A model generated the notes under the pieces. It had not been told where the DNA came from, did no database searches, and worked only from the letters and a program-made list of their open reading frames with translations. Both the position numbers and the translations under genes were made by a program. A stretch of DNA of 64,000 nucleotides from Symsagittifera roscoffensis (Eukaryota; Xenacoelomorpha; Acoela; Convolutidae), in contig NC_087063.1 of NCBI RefSeq assembly GCF_963678635.1, positions 56,449,504 to 56,513,503 of the forward strand, written 5' to 3'. Shown here piece after piece: positions 23,952 to 34,600 of the stretch (within the stretch, counting starts at the first letter, position 1; the number at the start of each line of letters is the position of its first letter).

Positions 23952-24869
23952 TTATCGTTGCGAGCTTCCCCGCTGTGGTTGTCCTCGACCTCTATTGTTT
24001 CCCCTTCTATTATTACGGTAAGGGTCCCCTCCTCTTCTTTGAATGAACCCAACTGGTTCCGTTTTTATGCCCGTTTGTTGAGAAGGATTTGAACATTGCT
24101 TACGGATTTGAATTTGGTTTTCCAACCCTTTTTCCCTGCGTATTGCATATTCAAACGCTTGCTCCGGGGTTTTTGTCTCGGCTAGTAGGTCTTTTTGTAC
24201 TTCATCGTTTGTCATATTTGCCGTGAACAAGTCTCGGATAATTTCCGTTTCTAACGCGTTATTGTTACAATTAGGACATTTGAAGTTTCCCTTGATGACC
24301 AATTCCGTGAGACCGCAGTGGAACTGTTCCAACGTTTCTGTTTTATTCTGCTTTCTTGTGAAGGCCTCGTATCTGTCAAATGTAACATTACGGTCTTTGA
24401 TGAAGAGGTGCTCTAATCGATTCCAGAATGCTCTCGTTGATATTTCTTGTATTTTTAGGTCTGGGTAATGTTGGTTCAGACGTCTTTGACCTTCGTTTCC
24501 AAGACTGAGGTAAATATAGCTTCTGACTTTTATGTCGGCTTCCTCCCATGGTATTCCATCGACGGTGAGTCCCAACTGGGCACATTGGTTATCCCATTGT
24601 ATCTTTTTCTCTTTGTTACGAATGTTCCGGTCCCTGGTTTGTGATTGAGTTTCCCCTTCTATAGGAAGTTCATAACCAGGCTCTTGCGGTTTTCTCACTG
24701 CGGGTGGGTCTCGTAATAGCTTTTGCAGGTTTATACCATCTTTTGCGAGAATTCCTAAGTAGAGTTGCTGATTCCACTTCTCCCACTCCGTTGGAGGTTC
24801 CGCCGAGGCTTTTTGCCAGAATGGGGCAATACCGAGTGGGTTTTTTGTTGTGAGTGCTGGCTGCGCCAT
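23952..24869 (-). CDS. gag: Ty3-like Gag (capsid) ORF
   Basis: 305 codons starting at an ATG (24,869) in 'MAQPALTTKNPLG'. Gag packages element RNA in cytoplasmic particles. The middle (residues about 110-245) is helix-rich with the spacing of a Retrotrans_gag domain: 'AFWNRLEHLFIKDRNVTFDR', then 'QNKTETLEQFHCGLTELVIK', then 'ETEIIRDLFTANM' and 'QAFEYAIRREKGLENQI'. The tail is an RG-rich RNA-binding stretch ('NNRRGNNRGRGQPQRG'). A TAA then ends the frame, yet the same frame continues with zinc knuckles and protease, so the stop is either an inactivating mutation or a recoded site. Gag itself has no other break. Only this and the protease remain of the element. Confidence 0.8.
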   Translation of the reverse strand: MAQPALTTKNPLGIAPFWQKASAEPPTEWEKWNQQLYLGILAKDGINLQKLLRDPPAVRKPQEPGYELPIEGETQSQTRDRNIRNKEKKIQWDNQCAQLGLTVDGIPWEEADIKVRSYIYLSLGNEGQRRLNQHYPDLKIQEISTRAFWNRLEHLFIKDRNVTFDRYEAFTRKQNKTETLEQFHCGLTELVIKGNFKCPNCNNNALETEIIRDLFTANMTNDEVQKDLLAETKTPEQAFEYAIRREKGLENQIQIRKQCSNPSQQTGIKTEPVGFIQRRGGDPYRNNRRGNNRGRGQPQRGSSQR

Positions 24870-25365
24870 GTTATACCCTCAGCCGTTAGGTGAGGTATAC
24901 ACTGTGTAATCTATGTAATCAAAGTCTATGCTTAATCGCTAACTGAGAATAGAAATACGAAGAGTTAGAGAGCAACTTAAATTCAGTTAATAAAGTTAAG
25001 TCTGATTCGAATCTGACCTCGAAATCATGAGAGAGACAGAGACTCATAAATAACTATTGAATATGGTGTTAGGTTTAATAGGTACTTAATTTAGATCAGA
25101 CTTCTATATGGTTCAGTTTACAAAAGTATATATGGTTAGCATCTAGGATGGACGTATTGTTTTAGTTAGACATAGTTCTAGTATATCCGAATGGATAACA
25201 GTTCCGATCGATAACTACTGTATCCGTATGGATAACAGAAAGTTTGACGAAAACAGAGTCTTCTTAGTGCTTCGAGAGAGCTCGGAAAATCAACTTTTTT
25301 GATTTAAAAAGAAAAAAAATCGGCAAAATTATCGAAATCATTCTGAAATCCCCGCTCGAGAAAAT
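24870..25365 (-). other. Upstream leader/LTR-side sequence of the gag-protease relic
   Basis: No reading frame. A 'tatccg-atggataacag' phrase is duplicated at about 25,184 and 25,222. This lies 5' of the gag ATG on the minus strand, where leader and 5' LTR belong, but with no second LTR in view I cannot mark boundaries. Confidence 0.35.
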
Positions 25366-25388
25366 CCTAGATCCGCCCTGCTGATAGC

Positions 25389-26470
25389 TTAAACTTAAAT
25401 TAAGTTCGATTTTTACTGAGTTCACATGCAGAATAGCTGAATTTGAATCCATTTAAATATATTTTTTTGTGATATAATATTTTGGTAGAAAAGGGATTAT
25501 AACCTATTATAATAAATCGGCTCTTTTCTAGTTTCCCCCCTTTCAATTTCAATTTTGAAAAATCTATTCAACGTTGTCACAATGCAATGAATTTTGGCGT
25601 GGTGAACGAATCAACAATTCTGAACAGATTTGTTCTTCACACTTTACAGCGTAACTTCACGCATTTAGCCGTAATAACACGTAAAACAAATATAAAACTC
25701 GTTATTTTGAAAGGGGGGGGGGGAGGATTATAGATCGTTTAAGCATCTAAAATTGGCGCCTATAATCATTAAGATTTTGGTAAAATTACTATTATAAATA
25801 TAAAATAATCGATTATTTTCTCCTTTTACTGATTGCGGGTGGCTTTTGTTCTAGTCATAATTTTTGTAATCATTGAATTTCAGTTGTACGTGATACGTGC
25901 TGTTCATAAAAGTAGTAATCAACTATGCACGTGCTTTTATTCCTGTTTGATACTTACACAGCACACTCTTGAAAATCTCTTTACTGAAAAAAGCACAGCA
26001 ACTGCAGAAGCTGAATCATCGATTTTCAAACTAGCACAAAATGACCATGATCATACTTAAGTTTTATTACTTCATTAGCAATCGGAAAATTCCTATCTTT
26101 GTTTTATTATTTCTCCTTGTACTATCAACAAAAATTTATTTGACTGAGAAAGATGCCAGAAATGATCAGAGAGAGAAGTTTATACCGTTATATTCACTTT
26201 GAAACGTTTTTTTTTTCCTTTTTGGATCCATGTGGAGCTCGGTGCGGAACGTTCTTCTTTTTCGATTTCGAAAAAAAATTCAACAATCTTATTGATAGAT
26301 TTTGGCATAAAAATTTATCGCAAATTGAAAATCATCAATTTTAAACTTTCGATCCTTTTTAAATAAGTTATCGATGATTTAATAATGGCATTATATTGAT
26401 CTGTTGTCTTTTTCAGTTTTATTTGCAACTATTTTTGTAGTTTTTCATTCTGATGTTCAAACTACATCTC
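25389..26470. other. AT-rich intergenic DNA
   Basis: Stop-rich on both strands, with a G11 run near 25,708. It may contain the missing 5' exons or promoter of the glycosyltransferase gene downstream, but I cannot identify any. Confidence 0.45.
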
Positions 26471-26474
26471 TTTC

Positions 26475-26632
26475 AGGTCGAAGAATAATGAAGACTTTTG
26501 ATTGTTCGAGGTAAAGTGACTCTTCCCTCTTTCGAGGCAAAACATGCGGTTGATTTCAGGCCGAAGAATAATGAAGACCTGGTTTGCAGTAAAGTGACTC
26601 TTCCCGCTTTCGAGGCAAAACATGCGGATGAT
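26475..26632. repeat. Tandem duplication, two ~77-81 bp copies
   Basis: Two adjacent copies share 'ttcagg-cgaagaataatg', 'gtaaagtgactcttccc', and 'tttcgaggcaaaacatgcgg'. They lie about 0.3 kb upstream of the first recognised glycosyltransferase exon. Confidence 0.85.
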
Positions 26633-26933
26633 AATCAAGTGTTTCTACTGGAAACTACAGGCTAGTTTTTTTAGTAATCTTGTTCTAGCACTCTATAAGT
26701 TTAAATAAAGTTCAGCCACAATCAAGTTTTCGTTTAAACCCTTAATTAGTTATGTTATTATAAATAAACGGCTGAAAACGGCTTCGAGATGATCTTCGCG
26801 CGGTTCTTTAGCAGAGCTTTCTTAGAGATACTTCAACTCCCGTGAGCAGTTATTTTTTCTCTCTTCGTGAATTGGTCGGGTTTGAACACGCATTGAACAC
26901 GCTCTTCGCCCATCACCTCTTCTGTCGTTTCAG

Positions 26934-28752
26934 GTAACAAGTTCCTGCGTGGCCGCCAGTGCTGTTCGATCGAATCAATAGCACGCAACTCGGGTTTAGT
27001 TGCTAAGGTCATTTTCAAGTCAACGGAGCTTGACCTTTCTGAAAGTCAGGGCCTGTGTGACCTCTACTTTAATCAAAACAACGTCCAGTTTTATACTCTG
27101 AATTTTGCCGAGTTCTTCAGAAACTCTCCTGTCGAAGGCTTGCACGAAAAAATAGAGAAAGCGAAGGTCAGTCACACCCATTACAGTAATGTGCTGCGAA
27201 GTCTTTTGCAGTATCGATTCGGAGGCTTCTACTTGGATTTGGATGTGATGATTTTGAAAGACATAACTAATCTGAGAAATGTGATGTCATTTGAGACGGC
27301 CTCACATCCAAGCTATGTGTGAGTTGCCTCATTTTTAATGAAATTTTCTTTTAAAATCACACATTAAAGCTACATTAGCCGTTACACAGAAAAATAAATA
27401 TTGGAGATTTTTCTCCGCAACAATGGAAATTGTCTGAAAAACGACAGTCGAAAACGAAAACGTTTTCATCCGACCAGAAAGTATACTTGTAGACTATTCA
27501 TGCTTGATGGGCTTGATTGCCACATACGCAATTTTTTTGGCCCTTGTTTTTTCCGAAAAACTAACTGCAGCGCAGAATTTTTCGATACAAAAAGACCTTT
27601 TCAGAGTTTAAAGAGTGCTTGGAAAACATTATTCAATATATCATAAAAAAATATTCTATCCTGTCAATAGTTCTACTCTTTTAGAGGGAAACCGCATGTT
27701 AGCTGCAACCAACCGAATGGCGTGTCTATTAAGGGCCAGAGTCGCTTAGAGAATGCTATGTCTCATGGAGAAAAGGGGCACATTTTTCAATACACTTGGT
27801 TGAGCCTCGCAAACGAAGAATTTGACCCGAGCACGTGGGCCTGGGGTAGACAGCCGCTTTTGACTGGAAGGGTTGCGAAACAGCTGCTGAAATCATGGGA
27901 CTCCTTAAGTCTCGGAAACTTCACAATTTACAATACTGGTAAGATCACATTTTCAGGCTGAAAATACATCTCTTCAAAAACAAAACTTTTAATTTGCATA
28001 TTCTGAATTGATTGTTACTTTTTATTTGTTCTGCGCTTCAGGTCAACAATACCATATCACTATCATACCCGAAAAATCCTTTTCTCCTGTGCATCATAGG
28101 TAGAGTTCTGCGCAGATTTGGAAAATTCAATCATTAGGAATATTCGAGAAAAAAAGATCTTTGATATTAAACTGATAAAATCGTTTTGATTTGGATCATT
28201 AGAATTTTTCATGCACGGTTGTCATGCATTAAACACATTTCGTAAACACATTTTCGTCATTGATGTGTATTATTGCTCTTCTGGCGTTCTAATAGAACTC
28301 AACAAGGCAAAGGAAATATAATAGCACTAGCTATCACAACGATTCCAATAGTCATCAGTACGTGCTTTTCTCATGAAAAAAGGCCAAATCTGGAAAAAAT
28401 TGAACCAGGCAGATATACCTTAAATCGCAAAAAAAAAATTTTGGAACACTGATGTAAGATTATGGCTGCCATAACCTTCGGGCAGCCGGCAATTTTTACA
28501 ATTACTTTAACAACATTTGTGAAAAATCTATCAGAACTCTACCTTTTATCTAGCCGATCTAAGTATCTGTTCACTGCTCGTGACATGGCGCCATCAGACT
28601 GGGATGAATTGTTCAAGTGCAGCTACGGAGTTCACTTCTGCTCGCACAATACTGGAAAACACCCATTAAAAGGAAACCCAACTAGAGAAGCCTATTCATA
28701 CCTCGGGCCTATGCATTGTCCAAGAAGTATGAAAAACTTGAAGCAATTCTGA
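26934..28752 (+). CDS. Alpha-1,4-galactosyltransferase-like (GT32) gene, four exons, 5' end missing
   Basis: Exons, joined in consistent phase: 26,934-27,318, 27,685-27,938, 28,042-28,098 and 28,554-28,752 (TGA). Donors are gtgagt, gtaaga and gtagag; acceptors end in cag, ttttag, ttcag and tctag. Exon 1 has 'GRQCCSIESIARNS', matching the family's R-x-x-C-x-x-ES-AA motif, and 'YRFGGFYLDLDVMIL', whose D-L-D is the DXD metal/UDP-sugar site. Exon 2 has 'WAWGRQPLLTGRVAKQLL', like the W-G-x-x-G-P-x-L-x-T-R motif. Exon 3 has 'ITIIPEKSFSPVHH', and exon 4 has a 'CSYGVHFC...CP' C-terminus. Family members are type II Golgi enzymes that add alpha-linked Gal or GlcNAc to glycolipids or glycoproteins. The N-terminal cytosolic/membrane anchor and stem exons are not found upstream, so this is a partial model or a 5'-truncated copy. 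Substrate cannot be told from sequence. Confidence 0.82.
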
Positions 28753-29485
28753 GAACTCGAACTTTGTCACAATTTTGGGCTAGGAGGTTGAGCAGTCCAA
28801 TTTAAAATGATTTCTACTATATGCACTCCTTCTACCTTTCCCTTTCTAGCTGACAAATTAATTTGACAAAAAATGTCAGTTACTAACGAAAAATCTACAA
28901 TTTGAAAGTTAAATGAGTTTAAACTATAATAAGGCAATATTAATTAATGAGAGAGCATATGAGTCAAGAAACGTTTAAACACATGATCATTCATATATAC
29001 AAAACCGGAAGCATCACCATTAAAGTTTGTACCAAAATCAAATGTGCAATACAAATACAAAAAAAAATCACACATGCTTGAGTTTGAGTCTTGCATTGGG
29101 CGCCTTTCATTAGTTCTAAGACTTGATTGAATTTCTTTTTTGAAAGTTGCATAATCATTTTTTTCTGTTGCATATTACAGTAGTATGTGTCCCCGGATAA
29201 TTTGACTTTTAAGCGTTTACAATCATGAAGACATTGTTGAGGTGGAAAAATGTTGGTTACAAATACTCTCCAAAAAACTTAAATTTCAGATGCTTGTTTT
29301 TAAGAATAAAACCAGATCTAGAAAAGTACCAGAATAAAATTTTATTCATTTTCAGACTGCTGCTTTTGTAAGGACGTTCATGGTGACTTTGCGGTCAGAT
29401 GTAATGAATAAATTGGATGAGCCTACACCTCAAGCAAAATTTTCAACGTTTGAAGTCGAAACGTTTGAGAATTGAAGATCGAGTG
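28753..29485. other. Intergenic DNA, no supported feature
   Basis: AT-rich, stop-rich. Probably includes the glycosyltransferase 3' UTR, but no clear AATAAA signal position is decisive. Confidence 0.4.
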
Positions 29486-29489
29486 AAAC

Positions 29490-30290
29490 TTAGCTGCCTG
29501 TAAATTCTGGATACAGGAAGTCTTGAGCAAACTGCTGTATGGCAGTGAGGTCGAATCGCATAAAAAAGCGCAGCTGGTAGTTATACAGAGTGATTCCAAG
29601 CCTATAGCACAACAAACCTAGCGCTGGTTGTGTCTTGAAAAAGAGACGCTTCTGATCTTATGTACCAAATGGTGTACTTGCTATAGGCAATAGTTACGTC
29701 TCAGAGTAATCTGTTGCAATTCAAATTTTTAATGATGAAAATGATTTGTTCTGTTGGTTTCAAGAACGCATCATGAGTGTTCATTGCTATAATAATATGT
29801 CTCACAGGTTCACCAACAAAAATACTTTTTTGGTTACCAACTTCATTGAGCAGCTGGTGAAAGAAACAATTTGGTAGCTTATTTTTGACAAGGATAGTTC
29901 GCAGAAATTTTGAGCAAAGTTGATTCAATGACAGAGAGCACATGTTCGGTCACGGTCATTTTTCTAACATCTAGGTTAGGTTCACATACTTGAAGCTGGT
30001 ACTGCTTTGCAGCATCTTCAGATAAAACTCAGATATCTTCAAGAGAGCGTCTGTAGGAAAGTCCAACAGTAACATCATTCAACAAATGTTTGTCATATGT
30101 GGAAAAAAACAACTCCAGCATTACCATAAAACCAAATTTCCCTCGACTCGCAATACATTTCTGAATGAGATATAAAACCAGCGGCATCTACTGCAATTGT
30201 ATCATTTTCATAACGATAACCCTGATACTTGAGCCATAAGCCCGTGACTTCTTTGCTTTCAGAAATATGTGCTCCAATAAAATTTTTGTA
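29490..30290 (-). pseudogene. Polinton-type major capsid protein relic (copy 3, diverged)
   Basis: A minus-strand remnant in several frames, clearly diverged from the copies at 19.5 and 21-22.4 kb. In protein order it shows 'HLLNDVTVGLSYRRSLEDI' (about 30,095-30,035), 'LDVRKMTVTEHV' (about 29,970), 'SIFVGEPVRHIIIAMNTHDA' (about 29,820-29,765), and C-terminal 'LGITLYNYQLRFFMRFDLT' ending 'PEFTGS' (29,610-29,490). 'VRKMTV' and the 'LGI-L--Y------FDLT' block are shared with the other copies and mark the same capsid fold. Stops and frameshifts break it. Its divergence suggests a separate, older insertion. Confidence 0.52.
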
Positions 30291-30299
30291 GAGCAGCTA

Positions 30300-30745
30300 T
30301 GATTAGATAAAACTGAAGTAATTCTCAATCAAAACTTTTTAAAAATTTGAGATTTTGAGTCAATTAGCAGAGAGGGCACAAGCAGAAAAAATGGAAAGCA
30401 AGGAGTTATTCACGAGGAACGGCGAGTAAGACACAGTAGGATTAGTTTTTTCGTATCTCAGATCAGCTCCTTTTGCCTTGTTACTTGCCCTTGTTTTTCC
30501 AACAAGATTTCTTGCAGGTCAACAAATTTGTGACGGGCACCGGTGATCTCAAAATCAAAACATGTTCCATAAGGTGCATAGACCGCTCCAAATGTTTCTA
30601 AAATGAATCTAAAGAAATATGGATAGCCTAGTTGGGTAACAATTTAGGGACCAATTTTTGTGTTTGCGAAAATATCTGCTCGACATCTCGCTGGTCTGTT
30701 TTTTCTTCAAATGTTTGTTTTTCTTTTCCGAGAAGAGCATATGTT
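30300..30745. other. Unassigned DNA between capsid and repeat patch
   Basis: No reading frame or repeat I can support. It may hold decayed 5' sequence of the capsid relic. Confidence 0.35.
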
Positions 30746-30749
30746 GAAG

Positions 30750-31280
30750 CCAAATCTTCCGTGGGGCGGATAACCCCATGTATTAACATAAACTAAAGAG
30801 TATCCGGTCATCCCCCTAAGTATTAACATAGGGAATAGATTTCCCAATGCTTTAGTATGGGGAAAAAATTTCCAATGAATTAAGATACCAGGTTTCAGGT
30901 TATAAGTTTCAGATGGTAAGTTTTTTTCGGTGCCCGAGTTTCCCATGTATTAGGTTAAAGTAAAGATTTCCCTATGAAATAAAAATTTATTGTAGGGAAA
31001 TAAGAATTCATTAAGATAGGGAATAGGTTTTCCAATGCAATAAGATAGGGAATAGAGTTGGTGAGGTTTCATGGTTTGAGTGATGGTAAAAGAATGGTAA
31101 GAAAACCGGTATTGATTCATTTTTGTGTGAAATGTCTAGTTTATTGCAAAAATTTTGGCGCGTGTTACCTAATGGGTATATATTGTTGGTGTGTTATGTG
31201 CGAATAGATTTTCCAGTGTATTTCATAGTTTCAGGTGGTGAGATGGTAAGTTTCAAAAAAATATTGGAACCCGATTTTGC
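30750..31280. repeat. Degenerate 'gggaatagattttcc' repeat patch
   Basis: Many variants of 'attaacatagggaatagat', 'taagatagggaatag' and 'gatggtaagtttc' occur over 530 bp with no fixed step. The same phrases appear at 20,050-20,230 and weakly at about 38,420. Shared position beside capsid relics suggests terminal or subterminal repeats of one element family. Confidence 0.55.
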
Positions 31281-31687
31281 TGATGTTCTAGATTCTAAAT
31301 AGTTTCCCAAACAAAAAACACAGTTTTGTTAACCCGAACGTAGCGTTTAAAAAAATTACTGAGAAAATGTTTTAATTTACAGCATCGTACACAGTTTTAC
31401 TATACAATCTCTTACAAGTTTAGAGGTTTAGTACGTATTTCATCACATTCATCTTCCCGTTCAGGAGAAAAATAGCTCATCATTTTTTAGTTTGTTCATA
31501 AGTTGCGACTGCATGGTTCATTGTTTTGAATCCTCTATCCGTTTACATCAAATTCACTGCTTCATCCAGTACTTGTCAATACTTTGCTATCGGGCCATCT
31601 CCAGAGTCTTCTAATGCGCTTTTGTTCTGTCCTTTACTGCCAAATTTATACTTTTGACTTTCACTATCATAACAACAATATGTTTTA
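31281..31687. other. No supported feature
   Basis: AT-rich. Its right edge contains another 'tgctatcgggccatc' phrase (about 31,583) that also occurs at 32,027, so decayed polymerase sequence may extend into it. Confidence 0.35.
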
Positions 31688-34600
31688 CTACACAGGCATA
31701 CCATTTTGGTGCGCCTTAACTCCTCGTGAACAATCCTGGTTCTCTCTTGTATCGTTTCTTATGTTTAGAGCAACAAGTACGGGGGAACAGTTGTTTTTTG
31801 CATCTGCTATGAAATCGTTTCGGCATTCCTTGCTTCGCTTTTCAGTCCATTCTGCTCCCTTGCTGGGAAGGATACAATCGTCTAAGTTTTCTCCTGCCAA
31901 AGCCAAATAGAGGGATTCTGTATCCATTTCGAGTTCTTCGAACTTATGGACATCGCAAAATTTATCGAATAGTTATAAAACAGCTCTAACCTTTCAACTT
32001 GGCATACTGTAGTATAATGTCCTTGCTATCGGGCCATCCAGTCCTTGGCATACAGTCCTTGCTTCGCTTTTCAGTCCATTCTGCTCCCTTCCTGGGAAGG
32101 ATACAATCATCTAAATCTTCTTCTGGCAAAGCCAAATAGAGGGAATCTGTATCCACTTCGATTTCTTCGAACTTATGGTCATCGCAAAATTGATCAAAAA
32201 AATTATTAAAACAGCTCCAACATTTCAACCTGGCATACTGTAGTATAGAGAATCCTACTACAACTTGTTCACGATGCTCTATAGTAGATTTAACAAGCTC
32301 CACTCCATACAAATCTTTAGCTACGATTTTGAGTCTCTTGATGAACTGGTTCTTGATGCTTAATTAGTTTTTTCGTTACCAGATATTTTGTCATTGTATG
32401 TTTTAATGTGTTCTCATTATTTGATAGATGTAGGAACTTTTTCTTAGAAGCTTTATTGTTTCGGCTACTACACCAGATAATGGATTTTCATCACCGGATC
32501 GCCTAGCATCACCAACAGACTGAACAAAACCGTTGAAAACTTCACGCGGTGTCCATTGTACAAATTGATGAATTTTTGTACACTGTAGTCGGAGATCCAA
32601 GTAAAAATTGAAAAGTGGTGTGATAAGTGTTCCGTTTGTCAAATTGAAGCTCGATATCAACATTTGTTGCAGTTGTTTTAAGAAGTCGTTTTTTTCGCCT
32701 GTCTTCTTATATTCCTCAATATCCTTTCTGGTAAAAACCAATACTTTTGCAAATAGGTGGGAAACTAGAAAATTTTGCTTTTAGCTCATCCGGAACACTC
32801 AAATTGCATTGCACGTAGCCGAACATTGTTTCATTTCTAACGTTTAGCAGTTGTGATTTGGTAGAAAGATGTATTTTGAAGGGAAATTGAGTTCTAAAGT
32901 GATATTTCACGTCTACGTTGTTTTTAAATTGATCGCACCAATAAGTTACACTCTCACATGTCTTCTATAGATGATCTTTTTTCTCGAATGTAATCATTTC
33001 GAAGCTCATCCAATTCTCTTTTGTTGGTTCCGCCTTTGATATCATCATCAGTTAGGCTTGGTCTAGCTTCTTGACAAGGCAAAAATGGAAACAACAATCC
33101 TAGTGTAGAAACTCTCAATTTTGCATTCAGTTCTGGTTGCTTGAAAATATGACTTGAAATTTTTTTCAAGCCTTCGAACTCGATTTTGTGATGCCTTGAA
33201 TGTTTGTGTTTCTTCATTGTAGTCCCATCTCGTATACAAGCCTGTGAGCATATCCGGACACATAGAATAAGGATAGAGCTGACTAGCATCAAAATCAACG
33301 ATTGATCTACACAATTTGTTTGGTTTTCGATTTTGAAAATAATTGAGGGACCACCGGTCATATCTTCCAGTATTTTTTCAAGCAGCTCTCGAAAAGAATG
33401 AAAAAAGTTTGAAGTCGGTCGACTTGTGTAGACAGATAATCGCTAGATTAGGTAATGTGCAGCTGAGTTTTAACATTTCTATCCCTTTGTCATGATAAAA
33501 TTCAATCATTTTCTCCATATTTTCGAAGGTAGGAACAACATATTTGTAGTTTTACCACTGTAGAAAATCTCAAAAAATTGAATCTGTTTCGGATCCCTGA
33601 TGGATTTCAAATAGTTGTTTTGTTTCAATCCCGTAAGTAGTTTGATTTTAAGCCCGAGTTTTTTCAAGGCTTACTTTTCAGTTAACCCAGTTTTGAGAAG
33701 CTTCTGAAAATCGTCTACCTCTTTATCGAGAGGGTTTCTAATCTTCAGTTTGCTGTGGAAGTCATCAAACCACTCGTATGGAAAGTATACTTTCATCTCA
33801 ATGGCTTTGTAAGTTTTTAGAAAAGAGTCTAACATAGTAGCTCAACCCGAAAACTTCCTCCCAATTTGAACGAAACAAAACCGTTTGCTTTCTTGATAAC
33901 TGAAGGTTCAATATATTTCCGTTGATAAGGTAGGTAATGAGGTATGACTTAATGAGGTTCATATCATACCGGCCAATATTGAATCCAAGTAATGCTAGGG
34001 AACTGGTGTATCTCTCTAGATGTTGCATCAAATCGATCAATTGATTTTTTTGAATCCTGAGAAACTGAGTGGATACGTCAGTTTCTTCCTTATCCTCGAT
34101 ACATTCGTCTTCGTACTCTCTTGCTTCACTCTTATTAAAAATACCTCGTTCATTAGGTACCTGACAATTGAGTGTAGCCGCTTTTTGAATTTTTTTTTTC
34201 AAATTCCAGAAATTTTGATCGCATTTGTGCTTTGTTCTTTTTTCTGCCAACAAATCCGAGTTTGCCACAAAGTCAATAATGAGGGATTGTAGATCTTTGT
34301 CACACGAAAACACGGTTATGGGGTAAATTGTTTTTGATTCGATCTTTGCTTGGCAAAAGATGCTTGATGAAATTTTCTGCCTTGTGGAAAAATCTATCGC
34401 AAGTCGGGCATCGGAAGCGTTTGGAGAAGCTGTCGATGTTTTTTACGTGAATAACAAAGAAGTTTTACTGTATTATCGTATTTACCGATACTTCTCAGAC
34501 CTAATTCACCCACAAAATCTCCATCTTGAATGACGATATCTTAGATAAAGATGTTTTTCTCTAGTACACCTTCAAATATTGGCAGATTATCCATCGAAAC

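Larger units (their letters stand above)
22751..25380. mobile_element. hAT-like element bounded by short inverted ends
   Basis: The left end 'caagggtggatttagg' (22,751-22,766) and the reverse complement of the right end, 'cagggcggatctagg' (25,366-25,380), are near-identical inverted termini starting CA(A)GGG, a common hAT terminus. Flanking 8-bp sequences agree at 6 of 8 positions ('cttatcgc' at 22,743-22,750; 'ctgatagc' at 25,381-25,388), the length hAT elements duplicate. No hAT transposase is readable inside. The interior carries a truncated Ty3-like gag-protease. This is either a non-autonomous hAT element later invaded by a retroelement, or a chance pairing. Confidence 0.45.

Noticed and set aside
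27401-27646. 81-codon plus-strand frame between glycosyltransferase exons
   Set aside because: It lies in the intron 27,319-27,684, whose splice sites keep frame and restore family motifs.
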